From: Chinchilla lanigera
Taxonomy: Eukaryota > Chordata > Mammalia > Rodentia > Chinchillidae
Direction of reading: 5' to 3'
NCBI RefSeq assembly: GCF_000276665.1
Contig: NW_004955470.1
Location: 787,220-851,219, forward strand
Length of the DNA stretch: 64,000 bases
Positions 24,001-35,087 of this stretch are shown here, piece after piece. Position numbers and translations under genes: made by a program. The number at the start of each line of letters is the position of its first letter. Positions within the stretch are counted from its first letter, which is position 1. Below the pieces are notes generated by a model. That model was not told where the DNA came from. It was given only the letters and a program-made list of their open reading frames with translations, and did no database searches.

Positions 24001-24280
24001 GGGCTTTTCTGTTGCTGTATAAAATCCAAATGATGCCATAATGCACATGCTCAGGGGAGCATGTCAGTGTCCTTCATTACATCAGCACAGGTACTGTGAG
24101 GTCTGTGCTCACAGCTGAGGAGGAGGGAAAGTGAGGGTGCTGAGGAGCCTCCCTCCACCTGCTACCAGAACCTCCCTGTGACCTTTAAAGCCTGGTGATG
24201 TCTGAGCAATGCTCTCCGCAGGTGAGGACACCAGAAAGAGCAGCTGGGTCAGCCCACACTCACACTTCTGCTTCCCTGGG
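21050..24280. repeat. IGKV 3'-flank block, copy 4 (diverged)
   Basis: Alignable in patches to the blocks ending at 3413, 8322 and 13443, for example CAGCAGCCATCTTGGTTGG near 22921 and the segment near 21690-21990. It is more diverged and is interrupted by an LTR. No gene is visible. Confidence 0.65.
22049..22444 (+). mobile_element. Solo LTR, MaLR-like
   Basis: Starts TGTTATAGCTTATGTCTGGG, has AATAAA at about 22347, and ends GAGCAAAGTAACCAAGACA. The flanking five bases are GCATC (22044-22048) and GCGTC (22445-22449), a target duplication with one mismatch. The 3' half resembles the LTRs of the provirus at 35088-37471. Confidence 0.75.
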
Positions 24281-24308
24281 AATTCTTGTTATAGCTTGTA
24301 TCACTGTG
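24281..24308 (-). other. V-kappa RSS with weak nonamer
   Basis: Heptamer CACAGTG at 24302-24308, 12-bp spacer 24290-24301, nonamer ACAAGAATT at 24281-24289 (6 of 9 to consensus). Confidence 0.85.
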
Positions 24309-24781
24309 TGAGGTTTACTCCGACTCTGCAGACAGTAGTAAGTTGCAACATCTTCAGCATGCGTGCTACCGATGGTGAGAGAATAACCTGTCCCAGACCC
24401 ACTGCCGCTGAACCTGGATGGAACCCCAGATTGCAAATTAGTTGCATCATAGATCAGAGGTTTAAGAGCTTTCCCTGGTTCCTGCTGATACCAGGATAAC
24501 CACTGGATAACATCCTCACTCTCCCTACAACTGATGGTGACTGTGCCTCCTATGGATGCGGATAAGGAGGATGGGGACTGGGTCATCTGGGTGTCACATC
24601 TGGCACCTGACAATGGAAACATAACAAATATCAGCACAGTTAATCATGATAAAACAAGACCGCCTTGAAGGGCCAGGCAGCACTAAACACTGTGCTGAGT
24701 AAATTCCCAGCGCTCTCTTTCCTTACCTGGCAGCCAGAGCAGCAGGAGGCCCAGGAGCTGAGCGGGGACCCTCATGTCCAT
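24309..24781 (-). CDS. IGKV: Immunoglobulin kappa variable segment, IGKV1-like
   Basis: Germline kappa V segment. The leader exon is 24727-24781 ([18 protein letters not shown] plus one base, the canonical IGKV1 leader), the donor G|GTAAGG, the intron 24607-24726 and the V exon 24309-24606. After ARC the mature chain starts [17 protein letters not shown]. Cys23, Trp35 and Cys88 are present. CDR1 is [14 protein letters not shown]2 DATNLQS and CDR3 LQSRSKPH. Odd framework residues: [15 protein letters not shown] (E for K, P for L) and [16 protein letters not shown] (usually [10 protein letters not shown]). The reading frame is intact and the octamer perfect, but the nonamer is weak, so recombination may be infrequent. 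It is more diverged than the pair at 13472 and 58143. Confidence 0.93.
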
Positions 24782-24865
24782 GCTGTGTCCTGACTGGGTC
24801 TGAGTCCTGCACAGGGTGTGACAGCCTATGAAGAAGTTCTCAGGGCCTGGGCTGTGCTCTGGGAC

Positions 24866-24873
24866 ATGCAAAT
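24866..24873 (-). promoter_or_regulatory. V-kappa octamer, perfect
   Basis: ATTTGCAT on the coding strand, 85 bp upstream of the ATG, with an E-box CAGCTG at 24899-24904. Confidence 0.9.
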
Positions 24874-27800
24874 CAGCAGGGCGGGGCAAGGCTCTGCACA
24901 GCTGCTGAGCTGCCTCATCTCAGCACAGGCCACCTATCCACTAGGGCCCCTGCTCAGACCAGGAAGGCACAGATTTCTTACACAGAATATGTTTCTCCCT
25001 TGGAGCACAGGAAAGAATAAGGCTGATCTCCCATGGGTACACTGAACTACTGTTCGCTTTGTAATTTAGAACATACTTTGCTTGCACTCCTTAACCACTA
25101 CTCTATGTTACAGACCCTTGTAGAAGCATGAATTAAGGAACTGAAGAGGCCACTTCAGGGTGAGGCTATTAGAAAGAGAATTGAAGACAAGGACGAGGTA
25201 GAATTTATAGTCTTTGAACATGCTGAGGTTTCTCTCCACAGCATGGTTTCCAGTCCTTCACGTCACAAAGAAAAACACATGAGCACATAGTTTTCCTGTC
25301 TTCTAAAAGAGCAGTTCTGACCGCAGCCAGGTTCTACCCCTATTTTTCTTTCAGCATAAATTGGAATTGTCTTTGAAACAAATAAAAGAAACTGTAACAA
25401 TTATTAAAACCTTAAACTAAAGTCCGCATTGTGACCAATTTAGAATCTGTGCATCAGCTTGGAGACAGCAGAAAGAACACAAATGCTTTATTGCTGCCGT
25501 GCCACTGTCAATGCACAGACCTTTCAGTGCTGATCTCAATGCCTCATGGTCTGAGAGCTCAGCTTGAAGCGTCTGTACCTCTGTTCTTGTAACTGTCTCT
25601 GAAAGAAATCCAGACACAGATTTCCACTCCCCCGTCCTATTTCAGGTGTATGAAAATCTTCCCCAGCTCCTGTGCACCTTCTTCATTCCTCTCACATCTC
25701 ACCTCTGAGATGCTCACAGGAGCCCCCCAATCCCTGCTCCTGCCATGCCTGGAAGGGGTTCATCTGTGTCTGCCATGCATAGCAGGTCCGAGCTGCTGCT
25801 GTATAAACTGAGGAGAACAGAGATGACTGCTGGGAAAGTGACCAATTTTGAAAAGGCCATTTAAAAATAAAGAACTCTGTGCTTCTAACTTATATTTGGT
25901 GGAAAAGAGAGATCTGAAGAAAAACTGTATCTCTGCGTTAGGAACAAGCAGGACTCTAGGGTAACAAGGAAAACAAACCCTCCTTACCCGGGTGCTGAGG
26001 GTGCATCAGGAACTGAGAAGACATGGGCAGTGAATTTAGGGTCTTAATAGATTGTCAAGCTCTGGAGTGAATGGCAGGCGTTTGGAACAGGGATCTGAAC
26101 CTGGGCTGAGATCAGGCTTGCAGTGCTGAGAGCTGCAGATCAGTGCCCTGGGCTATGGAGGAAGCAGCTACTCCCCTGACACATGGGGCTCAGCACTTGT
26201 GAGACCAGAGACTCTGCCCATGGGGTCACCTGGCAAGACATCCAGGGAAGGAAAGTACTCAACACTCTGGGTGCTGACCAAGCTGACAGCCCCAAGAGGA
26301 GCGACACCGTGAGAGACCAGGACCACAGAGCTGCCCAGATTCTGTGCGCTGAAGGTTCTCCTGAGGCAGAACCTGAGCAGCTGATCCTCCTGATCCCCAG
26401 GGCAGAGGCCAAGAAGAGGATCAGCAAATATCCCCATCCTGGAGTCTCCGATCACTCAGCTTCTGATCTGCTTAGAAAGATGAAGAGCTTGTGTTACACA
26501 AATAAATATGTACATTGCTTACCTGCTGTGTGCATGCAATACATTAATTATTAATTTCATGTGGTGATAAATGATCCTTTAATTGCTTGTGTAACATACT
26601 ATTTTCAATTCTGGCAAGTTGGACCTGAACTCCAGCGTCAGCACATCACTTCCTGATCCTTCCCCATTGCACAGTCTGAGCGGCACGAAGCTCAGGGCAC
26701 AGCCCCTGTCCTGTGCACCCAGCAGCGACCTGCGTTTACTGCTGAAGACACTGGAGAATATCAGGGGACAGGTCTGCACTCACAGTCCCTCTCCCGGCCC
26801 ACCTTCCCCTCCTCTCAGGGACTCTCCTATTGTATCTCCTCTGCATCGCCAAATCAGTTGAGTTCTGCAGGTTCTGTCACCTCCACCTCTGAATACATGA
26901 AGCCACTTTATTTTTGTTTCACTCACAGCTGGCCACATTCACAGTTGTGGCCCTTGTTCTGGAACCCATCCTGCTTCATTGCTAACTAGAGGCCTCCTGG
27001 GAAGGTGGTCATAGTCAGGTGTATTGCCAATCACAAAGTAAAACAGAAAACACTAAGGAACTGCCAGATAGGGAAGACATGGTATCGTCCTCAGAGACCC
27101 CACAGCCACGTGAGTCCTAAAGGCTGGGCAGAGAACTCTGTGCCTTAGTGGCTCCCCACAGGGAGATATCACTTCTACTATCCCAGTGTTTCTAGGATGA
27201 GGCCTCAGTGCTTGTATATTGTGGGGTTGTTCGCCATCTACCGGAAGTTCTGTAACATAACACCCTATTTATTTTGGTACCCTAAGGCCTTGCCTGAATG
27301 TTTTCACCTATATTCATGACACTGATCCTATTCTATCAATTACCAGGCAAGATTCTGTAGAAAATGCAAGTAATTCCTCTTAATAAATTACCCAACTAGG
27401 AAGAACAAATGACTCAGAGTTCACCTAGATTTCTGTAGAGATAGTGGTCACAGGACAGTGAACAGGAATTGTGTAACCCACATGATATGGCCACAATGTA
27501 GTTTTTGCAAAGACCATGGGCCCTTAGGACCCTGCAGGAGATGTTGGTAGACTAACGAATCGTGGTAGAGATCTGTAAGCCCTGCCCATCCCTCCTCTCC
27601 CAGGACCCCTTACAGTGCGGCTGTGGGAACCCCAGTAGTTACTTGTTGCACACTCAGCAGTTGGTGAGTGGCTGCAGCTGTGGCAGCAGAAATGTGAGAA
27701 GGTCCCAGAAGTGCTAGGTTCCTGCACTGCACTCTCTACCTCTCTCGCAAGTCTCTGCATAAAGTGTGAGGAAGGGATTACAGCTAGCCTGGGGCCCAGG

Positions 27801-28813
27801 CATATCCCTGTTTTCACCAACACCTCCTTCTCTTAAGGGCCTCGAGGATCAACAGATTCATGTCTGGCAGTTTAACATCTCTCAGGTTTCAATTGCTTTG
27901 ACTTTTTATTGAAAACAATGAACTTGAAGGATAGGAATATAATATTGATGCTATGGGACATAACAGTCTTAGATTCACTGGGAGCCCCATGCTAGTACAT
28001 TGGTGACTCTGCTATTGCAGGTGTTGTTCACAGTATCACAAATATTCACTCATTCCAGAAAACTTGCAAGAGAATTGATGGTGTCTAAACTGAAGGAGGA
28101 GGTGTTAATACCTAAAGTCAAAACCAAAGGAACACCCTCAGAATAGCAAACATCTTGCCAAGACATTTGTGTTCAAGTTGAAGACGGTAACAAAACTAAA
28201 TATTATTCAGGGTTATCCCTGATTTTTAGCATTTTGAAATGTTGGTTCTTTAAGGTACAGTTGGGTTAATTAATTAGACATATAGGTCTGCATCATTTGT
28301 TTCATTCATAATAGATTTATATTTCAATGACAATTATACTTTGATCTGTAATGATATAAATTTTTGTATTTTTAAATATTCAAGTTTTAGTTCTTTTATT
28401 GCATCTAGTCAGAGCTTTGTCACTGAAGTAACACGTATTTCCCTAAAAATACTATGAACAAAAGAAACTAGGAACACATTTTTTTCATATTTACTGCTTA
28501 TTCTGTCTAAGGTAGTAAATACAGTTATAGATATATTGCTTGTCGGAAGAAAACTTCTGAGTCACAGCTCAGGAACCACCTCCTGAGCTTAAGTTGTAAC
28601 ACAGTATCAAGATGAGAACGAAGCAAAGTAACCGAAGACTTTCTCATTTACTCTTTGCCAGGAAACTCTTGGTTAGGATAATATTTCCCTCTCTTCCCTT
28701 TGCTTCCACTTTTTAATCACTGTCACTTTGTAATATGCAAACAGCACTTGGCTTATGGATTGAATAGAGAAATGCTATGAGGTAATGCTCTCCCACACAT
28801 CTCTAAGGTGTAC

Positions 28814-29324
28814 TATCAAAAACCAAGTTAAATAACCGTAACGTATTACAGGATGATCAGGCCTGCAATCTCCCAAGCGAGTGGACTTCGAAGGCTTAAA
28901 TAAAATGCAGACAATATTATGATTTTAGGGCACCAAGAGGGACTAACTCCCTTACAGCTTCAGTATTCTCTGAGTAAGCCAAAGACTGCTCTGGGCAGCC
29001 CGTATTTATTTGGTTTTCAAACAAAGGGAGAGGATACTCAAGAAAATGCAGGAATCTCACAGGACCTTGGGAGAATTTTCCCAAGTAGTACATTATGTCA
29101 ATCAGGAGAACTACCTTATCTTTAGGTTGGTATTTATTGTAGGAGTGTGGGGCCTGCAGCTGCAGTCTCCTGGTAGTTAATTGGGGTTCAAGCCAAACGT
29201 CTTCAGCTGTGGACTTATCTTGTCAGACAAGGTGCATAAGCTTCAGACAACTCACAAGTAAACATGGAAAGCCAATTGGTTAATATTACATTCTGCTCAG
29301 AGCCACTTTGTAGTGGTCCCCAAA
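28814..29324. mobile_element. About 510-bp insertion, class unclear
   Basis: The sequence continuing CTCTAAGGTGTACT in the other copies (63085-63100) resumes only at ACTCCAAGAAGAGATGG near 29327. The intervening DNA contains AATAAA near 28900 and looks LTR-like, but I could not fix its ends or family. Confidence 0.55.
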
Positions 29325-29407
29325 AACACTCCAAGAAGAGATGGCGTTGTAAATTGTTTTTATAACACAGGAACACTGCTAAAGGGAAGGGCTGACTCCT
29401 TAGATTT

Positions 29408-29707
29408 TTTTTTTTTTTTTTTTTTNNNNNNNNNNNNNNNNNNNNNNNNNNNNNNNNNNNNNNNNNNNNNNNNNNNNNNNNNNNNNNNNNNNNNNNNNNN
29501 NNNNNNNNNNNNNNNNNNNNNNNNNTGTAATTGCAGAAAATTCAAAAACTGTACATAAGGCAAACACATCTGTTATTATTTTAATCTACATATAATTGTC
29601 TAATGCTTTTTTTTTTGTTTTGGGTTTTTCTCCGGTACCGGGAACCGAACTCACGACCTTGCGCTTGCCAAGCAGGTGCTTTTGCCGCTGAGCTAAATCC
29701 CCAGCCC
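29408..29707 (-). mobile_element. Composite insertion: ID SINE, unique DNA, gap, poly-A
   Basis: Flanked by CTCCTTAGATTT at 29396-29407 and again at 29708-29719. Read on the minus strand it starts with an ID SINE at the target junction, continues through about 85 bp of unrelated DNA, enters the assembly gap and ends in a long A-run. The paralogue at about 63158-63170 is empty. Confidence 0.7.
29426..29525. other. Assembly gap (100 N)
   Basis: Exactly 100 N, next to a T-run of about 20, so probably a placeholder of unknown true size at a homopolymer. Confidence 0.97.
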
Positions 29708-29708
29708 C
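29629..29708 (-). mobile_element. Young ID SINE
   Basis: Minus strand: GGGGATTTAGCTCAGCGGCA, GGTCGTGAGTTCGGTTCCCG, near consensus. It forms the 5' part of the composite insertion. Confidence 0.9.
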
Positions 29709-30570
29709 TCCTTAGATTTATTTTGACATGGCACTTCCTGATACAAATGTTGACTCAGTATAGGGGAGAAAGGAAGCAAAACAGCTGAACAGCCAGAGAA
29801 TATCTGGGGCCACCAGACCTTTCTGGAGCCACCAGAACTATTGGAGAAAAGGTTGGTGAGGTTTCCGCTCTGGCTGTAACGCTGTGAATGACACAGGTAA
29901 TTTGAATAACACTGACCAAAATGATGTTCTAACATGCCATAAATATGTGTGTTTCTATTGATCAACAGCCTGGCCCTGAGCCACACAAGTCTGTTAAGCA
30001 CTAAAAATATACATGGTGTAAACAAGGAACGAAGCCTTTACCTCTAATTTAGTTTTATCTAGCCATGTACCTTTTGCATTTATCACATGATACAGCACAG
30101 ATTTAGAAGGGATATTCAGTAATATCTCCAGGAACAACAAGCTGGTAGACTTTACCCACAGGTCTGTCCCTCACACTGCACCTGGCTGGGATATACAACA
30201 GCCAAGGTACACATACCACATGGCTGGATCTAGTCTAAAACATGGTGCAGACATTTTAAATTTCTTGCATGGAAAACATGCAAGGGCTTCTCTGTTGCTG
30301 TCTGAATCCAAAAGTCTGCCATAACTCGAGCTGTTCAGGGATGTTCATGTGTGCCCGCATTAAATCAAGACAGGCATCGTGATCTCTGAACTGCTGGAAA
30401 TGAGAAGAAGGAGACATAGTTGGGGTGCAGAGGAGCTTCCTTCAAGCTTTCTACCGCAACCTCCCAGTGCCCAGCAAAGCCTGGCTGCATCTGAGAAATG
30501 TGCTTAGCAGGTGGAGACAGCAGGCAGAGCAGCAGGAGCCACCCAGCCTCACACTTCTGCTTCCCTGGCT

Positions 30571-30598
30571 GGTTTATATTATGGCCTGTATCGCTGTG
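30571..30598 (-). other. V-kappa RSS, imperfect
   Basis: Heptamer CACAGCG at 30592-30598 (T to C at position 6), 12-bp spacer 30580-30591, nonamer ATATAAACC at 30571-30579 (7 of 9). Confidence 0.85.
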
Positions 30599-31064
30599 GG
30601 AGGCTCATCCCATGTCCGTTGACAGTAACAAGTGGCAACAACTTCAGGCTGCAGGCTGCTGATGGTGAGAGAAAAATCCGTCCCAGACCCACTGCCGCTG
30701 AACCTGGATGGGACCCCAGGTTGTAACCTGGATGCATCATAGATCAGGAGTTTAGGAGCTTTTCCTAGTTTCTGCTGATACCAGTGTAACCATTTCTCAA
30801 CCTCCTCACTGGCCCGACACCTGATGGTGACTGTGTCTCCTGTGGATACAGATAACGAAGATGGAGCCTGGGTCATTGGGTGTCACATCTGGCACCTGAT
30901 AATAGAATCATAACAAATAGCAGCACAATTAATCATGACAAAACACCTCCTTGAAGGGCCAGGCAGCACTAATCAAACTGTGCTGAGGAAGTTCCCAGGT
31001 GTCTCCTACCCAGCAGCGAGAGCAGCAGGAGCCCCAGGAGCTGAGCGGGGACCCTCATGTCCAT
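30599..31064 (-). pseudogene. IGKV1-like pseudogene (FR1 frameshift)
   Basis: The leader exon is 31010-31064, canonical except that ...LLLLSLL replaces ...LLLLWLP. The donor is G|GTAGGA, the intron 30896-31009 (114 bp) and the V exon 30599-30895 (297 bp). The mature start should read DTQMTQ, but one base is missing at codons 3-4, near 30874: the paralogue has GTCATCTGGGTG on the plus strand, here GTCATTGGGTG. The result is an immediate TGA. After that the frame is open with Cys23, Trp and CDR1 [11 protein letters not shown]. The usual YYC is CYC, CDR3 is QRTWDEPP, and the heptamer is altered. The perfect octamer is kept. Most likely a recent pseudogene; a consensus error at one base is the main alternative, although the tyrosine loss and RSS change argue for true decay. 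Confidence 0.85.
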
Positions 31065-31138
31065 GCTGTGTCCTGACTGGGACTGAGTCCTGCACAGGGT
31101 GTGACAGCCTATGAAGAAGTCCTCGGGGCCTTGGGCAC

Positions 31139-31146
31139 ATGCAAAT
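31139..31146 (-). promoter_or_regulatory. V-kappa octamer, perfect
   Basis: ATTTGCAT on the coding strand, 75 bp upstream of the pseudogene ATG, with CAGCTG at 31170-31175. Confidence 0.85.
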
Positions 31147-31179
31147 CAGCAGGGTGGGCGGGGTGGGCTCAGCTGCTGA

Positions 31180-32707
31180 CCTGCCCCATCTCAGTATAGT
31201 CCTAGTGTCCCCTGGTGTCCCTGTTCAGACCAGAGCAGCACAGATTTGCCTTCAGAACATGTCTCTACCTTGGGGCACAGGTGAGAATCAGGCTGCTCTC
31301 CCATGGGTACACTGAACTGTTGTTCTTTACACATTTCAGAACACACTTTGCTTGAGTTCCTTCACCACTGCTGTATGTTAAGGACCCTTGAGAAGGAGGA
31401 ATTTAGCAAAGCAAGGGCCTGCTTCAGGCCCAGGATATTTTAAGAAAAGAAATGAAGACAGGAAGTGAGTAGAGTCTATAAACCATTTGAACTTGTCTAG
31501 CTTCCTGTACACATTATCACAGCCTGACTAAGATAGCAGGAGAAGACATGACCAGTTATGGTTTCCAATCCTTTGTATCTCAGACTCCCACAAAATACAT
31601 GAGGAGCACATAATTTTGCCTGTCTTCCAGCAGAGGGCCAGTTTCTTGGTCTTAATTTACTTCTCAGGATACCGTAGAATCACTTTACAGGACAAGAGTA
31701 GAAACCATGGCAATTGTTAAAACCATAAATGGAAGTCTGAAATTTGGAGAATCTAGAATTGGTACAAAAGCTTAGAGACAGTGGAAAGGCTTCAAATTTT
31801 TCATTCCTGGTGTGCCACACAGAATTGTCAATGTTGGTCATAATGCCTCAGGGTCTCAAGAGGGCTGCACTCTGTCTAAGCCTCAAGTATTTTTCTAACT
31901 GTTTCAGGAAAATTCAAGCAAATCTTTTCACCTGCCCTATTTTGAAATCTTTCCTAGCGCTTGTCCATCTTGATTTCTCCTGTATCTGACTTCTCAGATG
32001 GTCTCATTGCCCTGAAAATCCCTTCTCCTGCCCTGGGTTACAAGAGGCTCATGTGTGCTTTCCAAGCACAGCAGGTCAGAGTTGGTGCTTAATCAAATAA
32101 AAGAAAGAGGAGATGGCTGTTGTAAACACATTTAGTATTTAAAAGGCCCTTTTTACAGTTTCCCTGTGCCTCTACCTTATATTGAATGGAGAAGAGAGGG
32201 GCTGGGGATTTAGCTCAGCTGCAAAGCGCCTGCCTGGCAAGTGCAAGGTCGTGAGTTTGGTTCCCAGTACCGGAGAAAAACAAAAAAACAAAAAATCAAA
32301 AAAACAAAACAAAACAAAAAAATGAGTGGAGAAGAGAGATCTGAAGGAAAATTTTATCTGCTGGTGTTGGAACAAGCAGGACCAAGATGAGAACGAAGAA
32401 AAATCTACTTATCCAAGTGGCAATGGTGGTTTTAGAAAGTGTGGAAAGGGGGCCTAGGAATTCAAAGCCAGGAGAGCTTCCAGCCTGGAATGACATGGAG
32501 AGGTTTTCAAACAGGGTTTTCAAATAAGGGCTGACGTCAGCGCTGCTGTGCTGAGCGTGCTGGGCTCTCGCCCTGGCTGTGGGGAGCCAGCAGGGATCAG
32601 GGACCCTGCCCATGGCACTTGCCTCAATTCCAGAGTCTTGACTCACTCAGCATTTGTTCTGCTTAGAAAGATGAAGAGCATGTGTTGCACAAATAAATAT
32701 GTAAATC
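31180..32707. repeat. IGKV1 5' flank, partial copy
   Basis: Resembles the first 1.5 kb of the other IGKV1 5' flanks (for example the octamer side, the CACAGCAGGTC segment near 32067, and CACAAATAAATATGTAAA near 32688). Homology ends at the LTR at 32708. No gene is visible. Confidence 0.65.
32199..32322 (+). mobile_element. Young ID SINE
   Basis: GGGGCTGGGGATTTAGCTCA body with a C/A-rich tail. The target duplication TGAATGGAGAAGAGAG (32183-32198) and TGAGTGGAGAAGAGAG (32323-32338) differs at one base. Inserted into the IGKV1 5' flank. Confidence 0.92.
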
Positions 32708-33076
32708 TGATGGTTTATGTCTGCATGTCCCCCCAAATCCTCATGCAGTCATATGTCAGGCTTCTAGACTTTTCATTCATCCATAGTCCACTGCTGGGAT
32801 TATGGGTGTGAGTGCTACACCTGCCCTAGGGCGAGTAGTTTGCATACAATATAAAGGAAGGAAAGAGGCTGCTTGTGCCAGTCCTCTCTTTGCATTGCTG
32901 CTTTTGCTGTCTTCTGCCACCATGAACTGTTGCTCTGTGCCATGTGCCACTCTGCCTTGGAGCCAGCCAAGTATGTACTGAAATCTCTACCAACTGTGAG
33001 CTAAATAAACCTTTCCTTCCTTAATTTTGGGCCTCAGGTATTTTGTCTCAGCAATGAGAGAAAAGTAACTAAGACA
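32708..33076 (+). mobile_element. LTR, MaLR-like
   Basis: Same family as 22049-22444: TGATGGTTTATGTCTGCATG start, GTGAGCTAAATAAACC, and GAAAAGTAACTAAGACA end. No matching 5-bp flanks are seen (AAATC against CATAC). It stands at the point where V-flank homology ends, so it may mark a rearrangement. Confidence 0.7.
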
Positions 33077-33233
33077 CATACTTCTCTCCAATGCTTATTG
33101 CTCTATTAGACTTTCTCTTCATGAGTCAATTTTTTACTTGATTTCCTGGAGAGGTGGCCCAGGTTTTCAGGGGGTCATTTTAGCTTGAGAAGAAGACAGA
33201 TACTGTAAATGCTTACCTGTACTTTTTCCAGAT

Positions 33234-33367
33234 TTTGGATGCCCCAGAAGTATAATCGTAACAGGCATGGTAGGGTTAGGTTTGGGTTGACAGATATATG
33301 TTTTGAGTTCTTCAAAAGTTTGTGTTCAGTTTTCTTACTAGATAACAAATAAATATCCTGACAGTGA
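33234..33367. repeat. 134-bp direct repeat, left copy
   Basis: Nearly identical to 33802-33935: one difference seen (ATATATG against ATATAGG). The copies are 568 bp apart. Confidence 0.95.
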
Positions 33368-33801
33368 ACTACAGGATAAGTTGTGTTCTCCACATTTCTG
33401 GCCAGCTGAAATGTTTCCACTTCACTTAGGCATACACATGGGATGTGTTCCAAATAATTCTTTGCATATAGAAAATTTTATATAGGGTATAACATCTTAT
33501 TAAAAATAAAATTAATCAGAAGAATACTTTCCAAGATTCCAGCTGGAAAATAACCTTTTGGTACTAAATTTACCTTCATTTACCAAAGTGCTGGGCACAT
33601 GTACATCTGAGCTTGTGCCACAGGCTTTAATCATGGTAGTGCTCTGAGCAGCCTCTGGGCTGCCAGCAGGTGCCCTAACGTGAGCTTTGACTTCTACTTT
33701 TGGAGGATCAAATCAAGCCTCAAAACCTTCCTCAGCCCCACACTTTCTGAACCCCTGCTGCTGAACACTAGAGTTCAATAACTGCATCATTGCTCTAATC
33801 A

Positions 33802-33935
33802 TTTGGATGCCCCAGAAGTATAATCGTAACAGGCATGGTAGGGTTAGGTTTGGGTTGACAGATATAGGTTTTGAGTTCTTCAAAAGTTTGTGTTCAGTTT
33901 TCTTACTAGATAACAAATAAATATCCTGACAGTGA
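33802..33935. repeat. 134-bp direct repeat, right copy
   Basis: Right copy of the repeat at 33234-33367. It runs directly into A/T-rich inverted sequence at 33936-33997. Confidence 0.95.
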
Positions 33936-33967
33936 TCATTGTTTAATGATCACTGTTTAATGATTTA

Positions 33968-33997
33968 ATAAACAATGATTCTCTAATCATTGTTTAT
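33968..33997. repeat. Perfect hairpin, 13-bp stem and 4-nt loop
   Basis: ATAAACAATGATT, loop CTCT, then AATCATTGTTTAT. It follows a stretch at 33935-33965 in which TCATTGTTTAATGATCACTG is itself partly self-complementary. Confidence 0.9.
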
Positions 33998-35087
33998 CAT
34001 CCCCATGACTGCTGCAAACGCATAGCAAAATAAAATGGGAACAGCATGGACCCGACCTTCCAATACCAGTACTCTAAACATACAATGTCCCGCTCAGCCT
34101 TCAGCCACATGCCTGGCACAAACCAAGCTCACCTAAAGTACCATATGCATATGGACACCGGCACTCTACACACACATTTGCATGCACCCACAAACACACA
34201 CTTAAATCACACACACTCACACTTACTTTCACACATACACTTTCTCACTCCCATACAGATACACAGGGACTCTCACCTCCTTTCTTTGGGTTCCTGAGGA
34301 GGTTCTGCAGGAGATGTGGCAATGGACCTATGCTCCTTGGTGAGGTGCTGTCGCAAACTCAAAACAGAGCCCTAAGGAGCATGCCTCAAGCTCCAGCTCC
34401 CTGACTTGGGACATTCAGAGGTCACTGCTGGGCTTCCTATCTCTGCAATGGTCTGCAGGGCTGAGAAAGCTTCTACCCCAGGCCCTGGCTTCTTGCTGGT
34501 TCCAGGGTCTAGAGCTGTGTCTTTGGGGCTATTCCCTCCAAATGGGGAGCAATGACTGATTCTACTGCAGGCGTAGAGAGTGGGGCAAGCTGAAGTTGGA
34601 GAGACTACCAGGGAGCATGTGGGGCCCGTGGACAGGCCAGAATCCAAGGCTTTCCTGTGTCTTGCTGCTTCCATTTCTCCCATCAAATTCACTTCTCCAT
34701 CACCTCATTGGCCCTGAGCTCTCGGACCATTTCCCACTGCTACCTGCAGAACTCAGTGTTGACTGAGGGCACAGATTGTTCTAGGATTGGCCCCAAGCTC
34801 TGGATTGAGCAATAGGGCAGCTGTCTTAGCAAGTGGGCAATTGAGTCTTTTCTTTCTTTTATTTACGTTTCCTTAAAAATCCAAGCTCAATGCCCCCACA
34901 TGGAGAAATCCTGCTGAAATCCCACTGCCTGAAACTCAGGTTCCATTCTAAGTCCAAAGAGCTGGATCAAGAGTAGCTTGATCCACACCAGTGCTGGTAC
35001 AAACCAGTCTGGTCAGTCCAGGTGGGCTGTCCTCTGGAGAGAGGGCAGCTCAGAACAGGGAGAGAAACAAGGCCTATCCTTAGGGCA

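Larger units (their letters stand above)
24905..30570. repeat. IGKV1 5'-flank block, copy 2
   Basis: Paralogous to 14078-19100 and especially to 58750-64000, including the part up to the next V gene (30250-30570 matches 63690-64000). No gene is visible. Two insertions, 28814-29324 and 29408-29707, are missing from the right-hand copy. Confidence 0.8.
33077..35087. other. Unique intergenic DNA, no gene seen
   Basis: No V homology. It holds a 134-bp direct repeat, a hairpin and CA-rich DNA at about 34160-34270. ORFs here are short and unrecognised. Confidence 0.6.

Noticed and set aside
29313..29569. ORFs spanning the N gap
   Set aside because: They are artefacts of translating N.
34046..34297. 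His/Thr-rich 83-codon ORF
   Set aside because: A by-product of CA-rich low-complexity DNA.
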